Source: Albula goreensis (taxonomy: Eukaryota > Chordata > Actinopteri > Albuliformes > Albulidae). From it: a DNA stretch of 64,000 nt. The stretch covers positions 17,088,063 to 17,152,062 of the forward strand of contig CM040755.1 of NCBI GenBank assembly GCA_022829145.1, written 5' to 3'. The position numbers were made by a program, and so were the translations under genes. Each line of letters begins with the position of its first letter. Position 1 is the first letter of the stretch. Of this stretch, positions 32,701 through 44,770 are shown piece by piece. A model generated the notes under the pieces. That model searched no databases and was not told the DNA's origin. It saw only the letters and a program-made list of their open reading frames with translations.

Positions 32701-35700
32701 GAGTCATCTTTACTTCCATCTAACCAGACAGAATTATTCCATTTTCTAATCACATTTGTGTCCCTGTTTTATCACTGTTTGTGACCACAAAGGTATACGT
32801 GTACATAGGAGACTCCAAGACTAGTATTTTACAGCTCTGTCATTAGTGCTCTCCTCCTCCTCAGTCGTAGAGGACCACGTGTAGGTCAATAGTGGATCCC
32901 ACTACCTTTCTTCTGGCTCCTCCCATACAGCAGGACTCACTTATGAAACACGTAACATTGTAAAACAGGTTTCTGTAAGGTTCAGTTAAGACATGGCTCT
33001 GTAAGAACTCGCTTGTATTGTTGAATTGGACATTATACCTGATGTGCTTCAGGGAACATGTAGATGGAGAACTTGTAGAGTAAGTCAGCCAAGCATAAGG
33101 TTGTCTGCAAAGTAATTGATGTAGAGCTCAAGTAAATGTTAATCTTTCACCCTATGCTGGATTAAAAAGAAGCATGTTAAGTGCACATCTCTCATAATCA
33201 TCTATTCTGCTGATATGAAATGTCAGAGGGATGAATAGACACATTATATGTCTCATTGATTTTGAACAGCGTCAAATAAAAAGATTTGTAGAGCTTTTTC
33301 ACACAGTTCTGGGGACAGTCAGTTGGTCTCTATGCTGACACTTCAGAGCTGAGGAAACGAAGCACAGCTGCCTGGTAACTGGCTGTTAAAGGCAGCAACA
33401 TAAAAAGTACACTTCAGGAATTACATCATTCCATCTGGGGGCCTGTTATGGCTCTTATGTAAGCAGGGTAGCTCAAAGGAAAGAATTCATGGGTTGCAGG
33501 TGAAGGTCAGAGGTGTCTGTGGATGGGAGGTGTTAGTAGATGTGCTGAGAGAGGGGGGCACAGAGGGAAATGGGCACAGAGGGAAATGGGCACTTGTTCC
33601 ACAACCATTAGAGCATAACCAGAGTCTGTGCACTGCACAAAAGAATGAAGCTTAAACCCTGCAAAATTTTGTGAGTAAAAAGTTGTCACCTTAGAGTCCT
33701 GCTCAAAATAACAGAGAGAGTCAATTCTAAAATTAATTTTAAAGAATCAGCCTAACTGGAATAAATGGACATTACTTATTGGTTAAGAAACACTATATCA
33801 TTTAAAATAGATCAATAATATACACAATTAAGTGAATACTGCTTAAAACCAAATGTTCCATCCTCATAAACAAATGTAAGACAAATCAGTGAATGGTAAT
33901 ATGCATAAATCTCTCTCCCAAGGTACTCTTTTAGTTAAACAGTGAAAAATCAGCATGGTAGAATAAATGGTTTATGGCTATGTTGAAATTAAATGTCCTA
34001 TGGTTGTAGAATCATGCACAAGAAGCTAAACTTCTACAAGATGTTAAGGTTCTCAGTCTAAATTGCTTTAATACCCAGATGTGTCATTTATTTGTTTGCT
34101 TGTCAGAAACACTTGTCCAGGACAAGTAACATTTTTTTTTCTTCTTAAAAATAATCCATTGAAAGAGCTGGTTATCAACTGAGGGGATTTGGGCTAAGTA
34201 TCTTACAATCTAAGTGTGGCACTTGATATCTGAATTCACAATCGTTTTGCTACAAGCTCCTTTGCCACATGGCTGCAACTATCAGTGGATAACACATAAA
34301 AGCCATGCAAGTCCACCATGACAATTGCATATTGTAAGAAAATACATTATGTAAGGTTATGTAACAAACAAGCATTTTGCATGAAGGACTATAATCCAAT
34401 CCTCTGTCATATCGTTTGTCAGAAAATGACCTACTCTTTTTTTCATGTAATTTCTATGCAAGAAAAACAGTGGAGACAAAAACCTGGAATAGCATTTCAG
34501 ATAATGTGAAAACTTCAATCTGTATAATTCAAAACAATGCTATCATACAGGACTTGAATACTGAAAGCAGTATTATCACAGATCTATGACATTGGCTGAG
34601 AACTTTTCAATTTTGAGCTGCCAGTGTCAAAAACTAAAGAGTACAGCAATAAAATGTAGAGAGACATTTCCAAGTGAATTGAAAACAGTAGACTATGATG
34701 AGGAGCCTGTCACATGTTCCACTGATGGCCCAAATGGCTGCAGTTCCCCTCCAGTGGTGCTGATGGGAATAAAGAGCTGCACAGTGCCCTTGTCTCTGCC
34801 CTTGCCTCTTGAGTAACATTGTCAAATAGCCTGAGTCATCATAACATTAGAGGTGAATCTATTGAACCAACTGGTTTTGAGAGAAGGATTTAAATTTGAA
34901 GAAAAATGCTTTAATTCATCCATTTTCTTTTCAGCTTATGACTGCCTTGAGTATGAGACAATGGGAAAACTCAGCGTTCAGAAGTAAACTTATAATGGGT
35001 ATGCTGTCCGCCCCTTTCTCAAAATGAATGTCTGCTCTCAAAACAAAAGGTAGCAACCAACTGGACACTGGGCGGGAGTCTGCGCTTTGGCCAAAGGCAT
35101 GCTGAGTCCGTCACACTGGCATGGGCACAGGACACGTGTGCCACACACTCGAACCCCGGCCCCACTCACGTTCTGTCAGGCCTGCCGGCCGTGCGCACCT
35201 CCTGAAGGCTACCTCTCCCTGCTGAGGAAGATTCATACCTGCTGCTTGACCTACTTGAGTTAGTGTCTATATTAGCGGAAGGGGAGGCGGGAGGAGCTCG
35301 GCTGCGGGAGAGGGAAAGGTCACTGAGAAGCGCGCGTGCTCCACTGATGCATCACAATGATGGAACTGGCTAATTTCGCCAGCAACAGTTGTTCTCTCCA
35401 TCGCCACAGATGGTGCTCTGCATTTCAAGGCACTTTGCAAATGAGTCCTCCGGCAGAAATATCCCACTACATATAACACAAGGCCACGTGTATTAGTCAA
35501 ATCAAGGGTGTCTTCACGGAGACCTGCACAGCAAATTAAATGCAAGTTCTGTTTTTTGTCCCATACCCATGTGGTGCAATACCTCATAAAACAGGGAAAA
35601 CAATGACAATATATAAGTTATAAATTAAAAATACATTTCTAATAAACCCTGTAACACCACACTTTTTACAATTTATATACTTCTCTTCATACACTTTGTG

Positions 35701-36138
35701 TTACAAGTTTTATTAGCAATTCCGGTTTTAATTTACAGCCTCTGTAGTCCAGTTACATACTTATAATTTCATATACTGTGGTGCAACTATGAAGAGGGAA
35801 AGATCAAAGCAGATCAAAGAAACCATGCTATTTTAATATTTTAACTTTTCCCGATCAATTCTTTCATGCTTAGATTGAATTAGTTCAATACCATCAATAC
35901 AAAGCATGTGTGCAACTGTGGAGTTTTAACTTCCTGAGCTATTAATCTCCTTTTAATTGTGAGTTCATTGTTTTCATAGTTAAATTATACAGCCATTACT
36001 CCATGATGTAGGGCAACATTTACTGCACAATGAGGTAAATTTAAAGTTTTGAAAATGTATTGGTCACATTGCCCCCTGTCCCCCAGCCTCAAAATAAAAA
36101 CCCCAGAAAGGACTATTGTTATATCATGCATAATTATA

Positions 36139-36139
<1 letters not shown>
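29764..36139. other. Intergenic sequence with scattered complex islands
   Basis: No gene recognised. Compositionally complex islands lie at about 31560-31830 and 35060-35360 (see findings). A 16-bp unit GGGCACAGAGGGAAAT is doubled at 33556-33587. A short (AGC)4 run is at about 30201. Confidence 0.5.
33556..33587 (+). repeat. 16-bp tandem doublet
   Basis: GGGCACAGAGGGAAAT occurs twice in tandem, followed by a third partial GGGCAC. Confidence 0.9.

Positions 36140-36232
<93 letters not shown>
36140..36232 (+). repeat. (CA)n microsatellite, ~92 bases
   Basis: A perfect CA array, flanked on the right by TAAATGTGTGCGCATGTGTGTGCG, a short decayed TG stretch. Confidence 0.97.
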
Positions 36233-36236
<4 letters not shown>

Positions 36237-39200
36237 TGTGTGCGCATGTGTGTGCGTATGTTGAGCATGGAGTAATTTGTATTATGGAATAATCTTCTGG
36301 TAAAAAAAGAAAAGATAATTTATTCACTGTATCTGATGTCATGCTGCTCAGTTCTTCATTACCCAGGGAATATAATTAAATCACCTCACTGAGGAAAGAG
36401 AGGAAAAATGGAGACGCCTCTGGAAATAATGAATTCCTGTGAGAATAAACACACTTCAGAATAAAGGCTAAACACAAATTAAGTGCTTGTTGCCTCCTTG
36501 TTTTCCCACTTTCTGCTACATACCCACAGACACAACCCTATGAGAAGGTTGTAACATGGATTTTTCTGCAAGGAAAAATGATCACAGTGAAATTGTGTTC
36601 TACCTTGCAGAGGTGACTGAATTTTTTCCTCATTAATTGCCTTACCTTACATTGTCTGAAAAGATGCAGCAGCACTGGTTTCCGACAGAAATTTGCATTT
36701 ATGAATAATTTACCCTCTTAGTTTCAGGTTACATTCCAAGCAGATTCTCTGGCCCAAATGTCATCATATTAATTATGACAATTTTAGAGGTCAGAGAAAA
36801 CTCAGGGTCAGTCCTGTTATTTAACTCCTTGTGATATGGAAGTACGAGTCATATTGAGAAAGGTTTTTTTAACAGGATATTTTTTCATATAGGCCATCCT
36901 TACTAATTGTGCATTTAAAAAAATATATACTGCTCATTGTTTTAGTTTCATCCTTGCTGTAATATTGGTGCGATTATATATTCATATTTTTTTCAGAGGT
37001 GCATTTCTCTGCAAATTCCAGTTCTGTTCACTGAAATTACAATCTTCTGTAATGATAGTTGATATGATAGCTTGGCTTTATTGTTTTTAGCAAGTTTGGT
37101 GAATATCCTGTCTGATTTGTGTACACCCAGCACAGTATATAAAATATACATTTCTACATTACCATCACTTTGTGAATGGGAGCCATGTCTCTCACCATTT
37201 CTTTTCCCACCCTCCTCTCTTCTTTAATTTACAAGCAATTTGAGACCCCAGACAATTACAAATTGAAATAGTGTATCATATCCTATCCACAAAATTTATA
37301 TCTATATTTTGATGATACAAATGACATAAGATAACATGTATGGACACATACAAAAAGACTGATATCAGATGCTTGATATTGTCATTACATTAGCATTTAT
37401 AGCATTCAGTTCAAGTGGTACCAGATTAATATTTACCTGAAAATGTCTCTGATGCAGAAGCTCTTTTCCAGTCTTAGACTTACTGACAGAGTTGCTGTAC
37501 ATTTACTAATGAAGCATTGTACATTGACATGAATAAACCCAATGCACGAGGCTGTTCAAACCACAGATTTTTTTTTTTTTTTTTTGGGTGCTGAGCTGAA
37601 TAATTCACCAATTGGTGTTGAGTAAGAGGAAACACAACTATGCACTAAATTTTCTGCCTCCAATATAATGTGTGGAGCAACAAATCCCAGGGATCCATCA
37701 GTCGCATGTGATGCTCTGTTGCACCAAAAAGCCTCCAAGTTCAGTTTAATTATTCAGCATCCCTGTAATTATTAATTATTGAGATAAAGTATGTTCCCAC
37801 ATAGGCACACGCAGCCTGCCACAGACAGAGCTCCTGCTCTGTGAACTGGGGACAGAGTCTGGTTAGTGAAGAGCTGTGTTGAAGAGGCAAGGCGATGACA
37901 GACGAATCACAAAAAGCACATATAGGAATATCCGAAATGGAGTGGGAACTCAGAGTCAGGACAGCCCTTCCTCAGAGGTGTCAGTGTGGATCACAGTGTG
38001 CTTCTCTACCCACAGCAACCTGCAACCCAGCCCTACCTCAGTATATGAGAAACTCGTGGTTGAATCTGCTCAGCTGTGTGCAGATCAGCTTACTGGAAAT
38101 GAAGTTTGGCTAGGAGGCAGTGTGAGCATACTGCTGGAGCAGAGAAGCAAACAGGCAGCATAGGGTAGGCCAGAGGGGAGCTATGCAGTATTCATGCCTC
38201 CATATTGCTCCAGACCTCCTCTCACTCAGGAACAGTGAGCATCAATGTTCACTACTGCTGCTTATTCATCCACCGTTTATGGTGCACTTATTGCAAAAGG
38301 AATGTGTAGGAGGAGAGGTAATTGGAAGTGGTATGATGTTCCCTTCTGCTAAAGCTAACATGCCTTGTGGTGCTGTTCTTTCTTCTGATACAATGGAATT
38401 GGCTTAGTATGTCAGTTAAAACATTCACATTAGGGTTGGTTCAGGTCACACTTTCATCTCCTGGCAAAACTCATTGGTACACACCTACTTCTCATTGCTG
38501 ATGGTATTGTCCTGTCTGTGGGAACATAGGGTAGAGATGTGGGGCTCATAGCACTTGTGTGTGATGAGGGGGATCAAGAAACTTTTTGGATTTGGGTCTG
38601 GGGAGGGGGGGACACAGATGATATGATTAATTATCAATTGTTCTCCTCCAGTTATTTAAGCTCACTTGGAAGTAAATGAAAAAAAAAGACAACAGACTGG
38701 CAGTGAATCTCACCCAATGCCTCATTGCCCATTCTCAACAACTGTGGCCGAGCACTCCGGCCAGAAGGTGTTTAAATAGACTGTTCAAATATTGTTTATT
38801 GTTACTGTGAAATCTAACCAATGTACACCCTCTCTCTGTCACAGAGCAGAATTACAGGTTATTTCAAATACACTGTCTCACAGCAGTTAGATAGTGTCAG
38901 CCTTAAGATATTTTATTTAGATGTTATACATGTTTGTTGTAAATTGCATAGCAGATTTGGCATGGTCATTTTGATCCATGCCAAAAAGTTCCATATGCTA
39001 ACATTGTGAAATTGCTTCTCTCTTTTGTGTTACTATAGAAGAGTTTGCATTGAACAGTATAATGAGTATAATAAGGGAGCTCACATCCTTTCCAGTCACA
39101 GAAAAATGAATGTAAGCCAAAATATTATTTCACCCACAGGTTTGAAACTAGGTCATATCTATGTGGTATGACTACATATCATCCTGATTTGTCCTGTCCA

Positions 39201-39741
39201 ATGTGCAGACTTTTGTTGGTAGTTTTTCCATCCTCCAATAAGAATGCATCTAATTTGGATGCAGTTGTAGAACGTACACTGATTATCCTCTATTTCTCTT
39301 CTTGTTCCATTTGGTTGTTGAGTTTTTCATTCACTTTTAAGAACTGATATCCTCAACCTGCACAAGTAGCTCAAACTGAAATGTTTTCAACATAATTACT
39401 GGTTTTTGTTAGTTATCAGAAAGTCATCCCTGGAAAAATAACACGTTTGACAGGGTTTTTCACTCTAACGAAAAGCTCTGGTTGGCAGCAAGAAACTGGC
39501 TTGCATCATTAATTGAAAGAGAAGAGTTGGGTTCTCGCCTGACAGGACATGATTCAAAATATTCAGTTGTGAATGTGAATATGATAGTATGAAAAGTAGA
39601 GAGCATTGATACAATATGGGAATGGCACTATAAAATATATCATGTACAAAGATTAACCAGTGCATTTTTAGTATTTTCCAAAAACAGCACAAGGTACAAG
39701 GTACAAGCATGTACTCACCATGTAAGGATCTAAAAACAATT
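36233..39741. other. Intergenic sequence without recognised genes
   Basis: Holds a poly(T) run at 37568-37585, which on the minus strand is a poly(A) that could mark a retrotransposed fragment; no clear target duplication was found. No coding signal. A G-run (GGGGAGGGGGGG) lies at about 38600. Confidence 0.5.
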
Positions 39742-39803
39742 CGATTACATTACAGGCATTTGTTAGATGCTCTTATCCAGAGTGAGTTACAAGGCAAAGT
39801 GCA
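39742..39803 (-). mobile_element. SINE 3' tail, reverse orientation
   Basis: The minus strand reads GCACTTTGCCTTGTAACTCA, CTCTGGATAAGAGCATC and AACAAATGCCTGTAATGTAA. It is the same family as 25638-25720, about 85-90% similar over the shared block, and 5'-truncated. Confidence 0.75.
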
Positions 39804-41905
39804 TATGAATGGTACAAAAATTCCAAATTTGTATTTACATTAAGTACCCATTGCATATGTTTCTTTTTCAAATATCCAAATATATTATATACCATATATG
39901 GCTAAGCTATATATATTTTACATTTTATATTCATACAGTGGCTAAAATCCTGCCATATCACTATGATTTGTTTGTGTCTAACCATATTTTCCCTGGCAGA
40001 GGAAAAAGAGCAGTGACTTTGCAGATGGGCAGTGATACATATTCTGCTTTCTACAGAAGAATGCCTCATAAGCTCACTTTGGCCTCCAAGCCCTTACTGG
40101 AATTTACCTCTCTCTAGAGAGTACTCAGCCACGATGGAAATCCTTGACTACCGCTCTAAAGAAAGCAAAGGCCATTTAAAAGGTTTTTTAAACTTTAAAA
40201 AATACCACAGGGGCTCCACTAACCAGCCATGAATCAAAAAGGCAGGATGCATTGGCTGTTAAGAAAATTAATCTCGTGGTCTTTGAATAAACACAGCCGT
40301 CTCCAGCAAATTTATTTTGGAATTCGGACCTGGCCCATCTGTGGAACTAACATTAAATTAGGATTGGCTGCTTGGTAAATGGAACAGGTTGAAGTCAGAC
40401 ATTGCTTTTGTAGTTGCTTTTCATTTTCAAAGATTTACTGTGATTGCGAGACCCTTTTTCCTGGCAGATAAAATAGAGAATGATCCGAGTGGACCAGGGA
40501 AAAGCCACATTTTAATATTTGTATTTTTTTCAGTCAAGATGAAGAGGCTAAAGTTAAAACAAGCTACTTTACCATGGTTCCGTCTTTATCCACTTTTGTT
40601 TTCCTCCTTCATTAAGTCCACCATCAAGTATAAAGTATTGTGGTATGTGCTAATGCGCAGTCTCAACCTCACTTTGATCTTATCACCAATCTGATATGGA
40701 AATTTAATACATACATGGGACAGTCTGCACTGGGCGCTGGTGCTGTTGGCATTAATGTTTTGGGAAAAGAACCAGCTTTTGTGCTCTGAGTGGTTCAGTG
40801 TTTTTGCGACTGCTTTGCACTGTTTGCGTGAGCAGTTGGGCGTGTGAAGAAAGTGTGGGCCGCATATCTTCCCTCTCCCTCTGGGGGGCGTGTCCTTGGG
40901 GATGGGGGAGAGTGAGGCTCATTAGGCAGGCTGCTCTGCTCAGAGCCCAGCTGCAGCTGACTGCGCAGACGTTGCGTCTCAGCATTCCCGATTACAGCTG
41001 CTATTGGGGTCTAGGAGAATTCCCACACATGTAGTTTGATGGCGAGAGGCATTTGACATCTGTAGCAATATATTTTCCTGAGAAAATAAATATTTCTGAG
41101 AAAAGAATCTCAGTTTCAGCACTGAACTTTAATTTTTTGAACGTTTGCTGCGCATTCAAATTTTCATGGAATCTTTCACCAATTTCTATATGAGGTGCTC
41201 ACTCATGTATGAGTATAGTGTTATTATACTGACTCTTTGGTGAATATTCATACATGTGTGTTTTGAAGGAGTGAGATTTCTGATTTGACTTTGGTGCACA
41301 GATAATTCAAGCTCAGTGCCTAGAGTATAATTTACTTCTGTTTTATGAGACATCATATTTTGTGTCTTTGCTAATTATATATTTGGGATCTTGTAAGACA
41401 TGGTTTGTGTAACACCTATTTGTCAAATAATGCAAATGAATCAGACTTTGGTTGTATAGCATAGCTTCAGTGTGTGCAGTTGTGCCAAAAATGTGACATT
41501 ATTGAGTAAAATCATTGCAAGTGTCAGGCAGTCTGTTTTCAGTGCAGTTAAAGAGCACTGCACTCTCTCCAGCATAGCTGCGCTGCACTGCATCCACTGC
41601 ACACAGATGGCGAAGCACCTGGTTGAGGTGTAATCTCACTTGTCAGCACTACAATGTTGAGGCAGACATGTACACCCAGCTCCCACTGGGATCAGTCCAT
41701 GAGGCAAGGTTCAGCTCACTACACATCTGATTGCTTATTCAGATCCCTGTCCCAGAAGGCTTTCAAAAGGCCTTATGGTTTTTATGTCTCAGGCAAACTC
41801 TGCATGGCATAAAACAGTTGGCTATGTGAAATTGTGTTTCATCAACTAGACAAAGAAATAAAATATTCACAATAGCATTGATGTGCTGTGCTCCTATTCG
41901 TTGTA
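39804..41905. other. Intergenic sequence without recognised genes
   Basis: A GC-richer stretch lies at about 40800-41000 (CTCTGGGGGGCGTGTCC and nearby). Open frames on both strands there overlap each other and match no family. No exon recognised. Confidence 0.5.
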
Positions 41906-42009
41906 CAGGGGTGGACAAAAAATGGAAACACTTAACAATTACATTACTGTCAAGTAATTATATATCAAACATGTATTGATAGGCATTTTGATATTTTGTC
42001 CACCCCCAG
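41906..42009. mobile_element. 104-bp Tc1/mariner-type MITE
   Basis: Perfect 13-bp terminal inverted repeats GGGGTGGACAAAA (41908-41920) and TTTTGTCCACCCC (41994-42006) lie within CA...CAG ends, flanked by TA on both sides (41904-41905 and 42010-42011) as expected for a TA target duplication. It has no coding capacity. The family name was not identified. Confidence 0.85.
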
Positions 42010-42011
42010 TA

Positions 42012-44183
42012 AATAATAATATTGCTCTGTCTTCCTTTTTTACTTTTTATACTGTTGGTTCACCTTTTCTGATTAATTCCTAATAAAAATGTATCAGTGC
42101 AATTTAATTTTATGATAGTTTTGATCATGAAATGAATTACATCTCTTCTGGAAAATTCCTAGAACTGAATATTGACACCTACCCATTTTACATTAAATTA
42201 AATCTTTACCTTGAATTTCACCAAGATTCTCCAAATGAATGTAGATAAAAGTCATATTGGAGAAATGTGCAGGTAACCAATGAGACAGAGGTGTTAATTT
42301 TTATATAAGACATAAAATAATATGCATTTGTGATATGTAGGTGCATATTTGAGTCCATGTATTAAACTATGCATCTAAACTATGTGTGGGGGCTAAGGGG
42401 GTGAACAGCTTTCTTGCTGGAGCCAGGATCTTAACCCTGGTATTCAATTCCACAGTACAGAAATAATAACAGTCACTAAAAGGCTAGGTCTATGTCTTCT
42501 GGGTAGGCAAAAGTGTTTTGTTACAAAAGCTATGTCTGCAGGCTTCAGCCTGCCACAACATATTACCCATGATGCATCCCAACCATTACAGTTGGCCTGG
42601 AAGCCCCTTGTGTTCCTTTTCCTATGTAATTATTAGTGGATTGAAAACCAGCCTACATCCTAGCACTTGGAGACATTCATCAGTTATGTGAAATAAATAC
42701 ATTTTCATCTCTGTGAAGTTGGTTGGTTAGCTATAAATTAGTTGTAAGACCTGTGTGTTTGGTTACTTCTCTGTAAATTCTGGCATCAGTTTTATTATAT
42801 TGTTTGTTATGTTCCACCTTTAAAAAACATAATTGGTATTTTCATGTATGTCCTTAATCCAGAAACACCGATAACAGACGATTACATCTCAATTTCGCAC
42901 AAAATACAATTTCACTTCTTTTCATGCTAGATAAATTACCATAATATTCTGAATTTGGCAGAGCAACAAATGTATTTCCTGACCAAAACCACAAAAAACA
43001 AGAGGGTCAGATATGAAGAGACATCTCTTAATTCTCTGCATGAGAGAATTATTACAGTTTCTTAAATTACTTTACACAGAGGAAATCCATCTAGCATTTA
43101 CATTAATTTATAGCAGCAAAAAATACGTGTACAAAAAATTTCATTTTCTTCAGATTTGTCATGTGCATGGAATTGCAGTTGGAAATTTAATTAATAAACG
43201 AATCCCACACAATATCTGCTGGCTTGTAGATCATATACAGCACATGAGCCACAATTGTCTTTCCTCTCTGGTAAGCCTTTTACTGTTTTATTCATAAGTC
43301 TGATTAATCAATAATTATGCAATATTTCAGCATCACAATTCCTTATTTTATTTTGTATTCATTTAAGTAATGATGGTAGATCTTTTTTTGACTTGAAATT
43401 GGTGGTGCTGATGAGTTGTTTCTCTTTGCTGCAAATTTCACAGGCAGTCCCTTTAATTTTCTAAAGCCCTTACTCTTGTTGTAGTGTTCTTCTGGAGATT
43501 GTGTAATTGTTCAAATTACACAGTGGCAGGCTTTTGCCTCAACGCAAATTGTAATCTTGCGTCTTGTACAGTCACCCACCCATTCCCTGGCTGGTGGTGT
43601 CATGTGTATGAGAATGATTTTCAAAAGGGCTTTTCAGAGGCCTTCTGGTTACATACTTGTTTATGGCCTGATAAGCCGTCCACTCTCCGCCACAAGAACC
43701 TCTAATTAAAAACTCAATTTTGGCCTGTGTCCAAAGCTTAGTGGCTGACAAAGCTGTTGCTTTATGCTATTTTCCACCTATTTCATTTCTGAAATGTTTG
43801 CCTGAAGGATTTTTTTTATTATTATTATTTTATTTTTGCATGCTTAGGGAGATAGCTTTTTTAGGAAACTTAACATGGACTGAGATAAATAGGAACAGTC
43901 AAAAATGTTTTGATGGAAATTTTCAAACACATAGAATTATTGTAAATATTATCATTATCATTATTCATTTTCTTACAGCAAATGACATATTTCATCCATG
44001 TATTCAGCAAAGCAATAACTATAATATTTGCACTCTTGACCACTACTTAATTTGATGCCTTAATATTGACTTGCAATGAATGACAAACTGGATAAGCCTG
44101 CTGGATAGTTAAGGAAACTGATGGCCACCCCCATTGTCACAAGTATCCATAATTCCATTCACTGTATTAGACACACCCATATG
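42012..44183. other. Intergenic sequence without recognised genes
   Basis: AT-rich, with a TTATTATTATT run near 43818. No gene or repeat family recognised. Confidence 0.6.
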
Positions 44184-44300
44184 TGTATAGTGTAGTGTAG
44201 CATAGCATAGCATAGCATATCATAGCATGGTATCGCATAGCATAGTATAGTATAGTATAGTATAGTATAGTATAGTATAGTATAGTATAGTATAGTATAG
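44184..44300 (+). repeat. (TATAG)n / (CATAG)n pentanucleotide array
   Basis: Variant units come first (TGTAG, CATAG, CATAT, CATGG), followed by a perfect TATAG array over 44243-44300. This is a gradient from degenerate to homogeneous units. Confidence 0.95.
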
Positions 44301-44649
44301 AACCACTTTGTACTTTACATGCATGGGTGGGATGTATCCCTCATGTAAGGCATTCAACATCTCAAACTGGATACATTGACCGCTGCTCCTCTCTGCCTCA
44401 TTTGTCAAGACAGGCATTCAACTGATGAGTTGATTACTACTGAGGCACCAACTTACTCATTGCAGAACTTATTGCATCGGACTGAGCACAGTGCACAGTG
44501 AGCACCTTGACAATTTTGTCTTCAAATGTATTGGAGATAATCTTCATCAGAGTCTAATTTCATCAGAGTCTTACTGGCTCCTATTTCCTCTATTTTGAGT
44601 CCATTTCCCTGATCCATTGGACAAGTCTCTTTGATGAACAATATACATT

Positions 44650-44770
<121 letters not shown>

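Noticed and set aside
37568-37738. Possible processed pseudogene on the minus strand ending in poly(A)
   Set aside because: The adjacent 60-codon frame matches nothing and no target-site duplication is visible; the A-run alone is weak evidence.
39145-39155. Perfect ROR response element, AAACTAGGTCA
   Set aside because: The consensus WAWNTRGGTCA is expected about once by chance in 64 kb on two strands, so a single hit is not evidence of RORA autoregulation.
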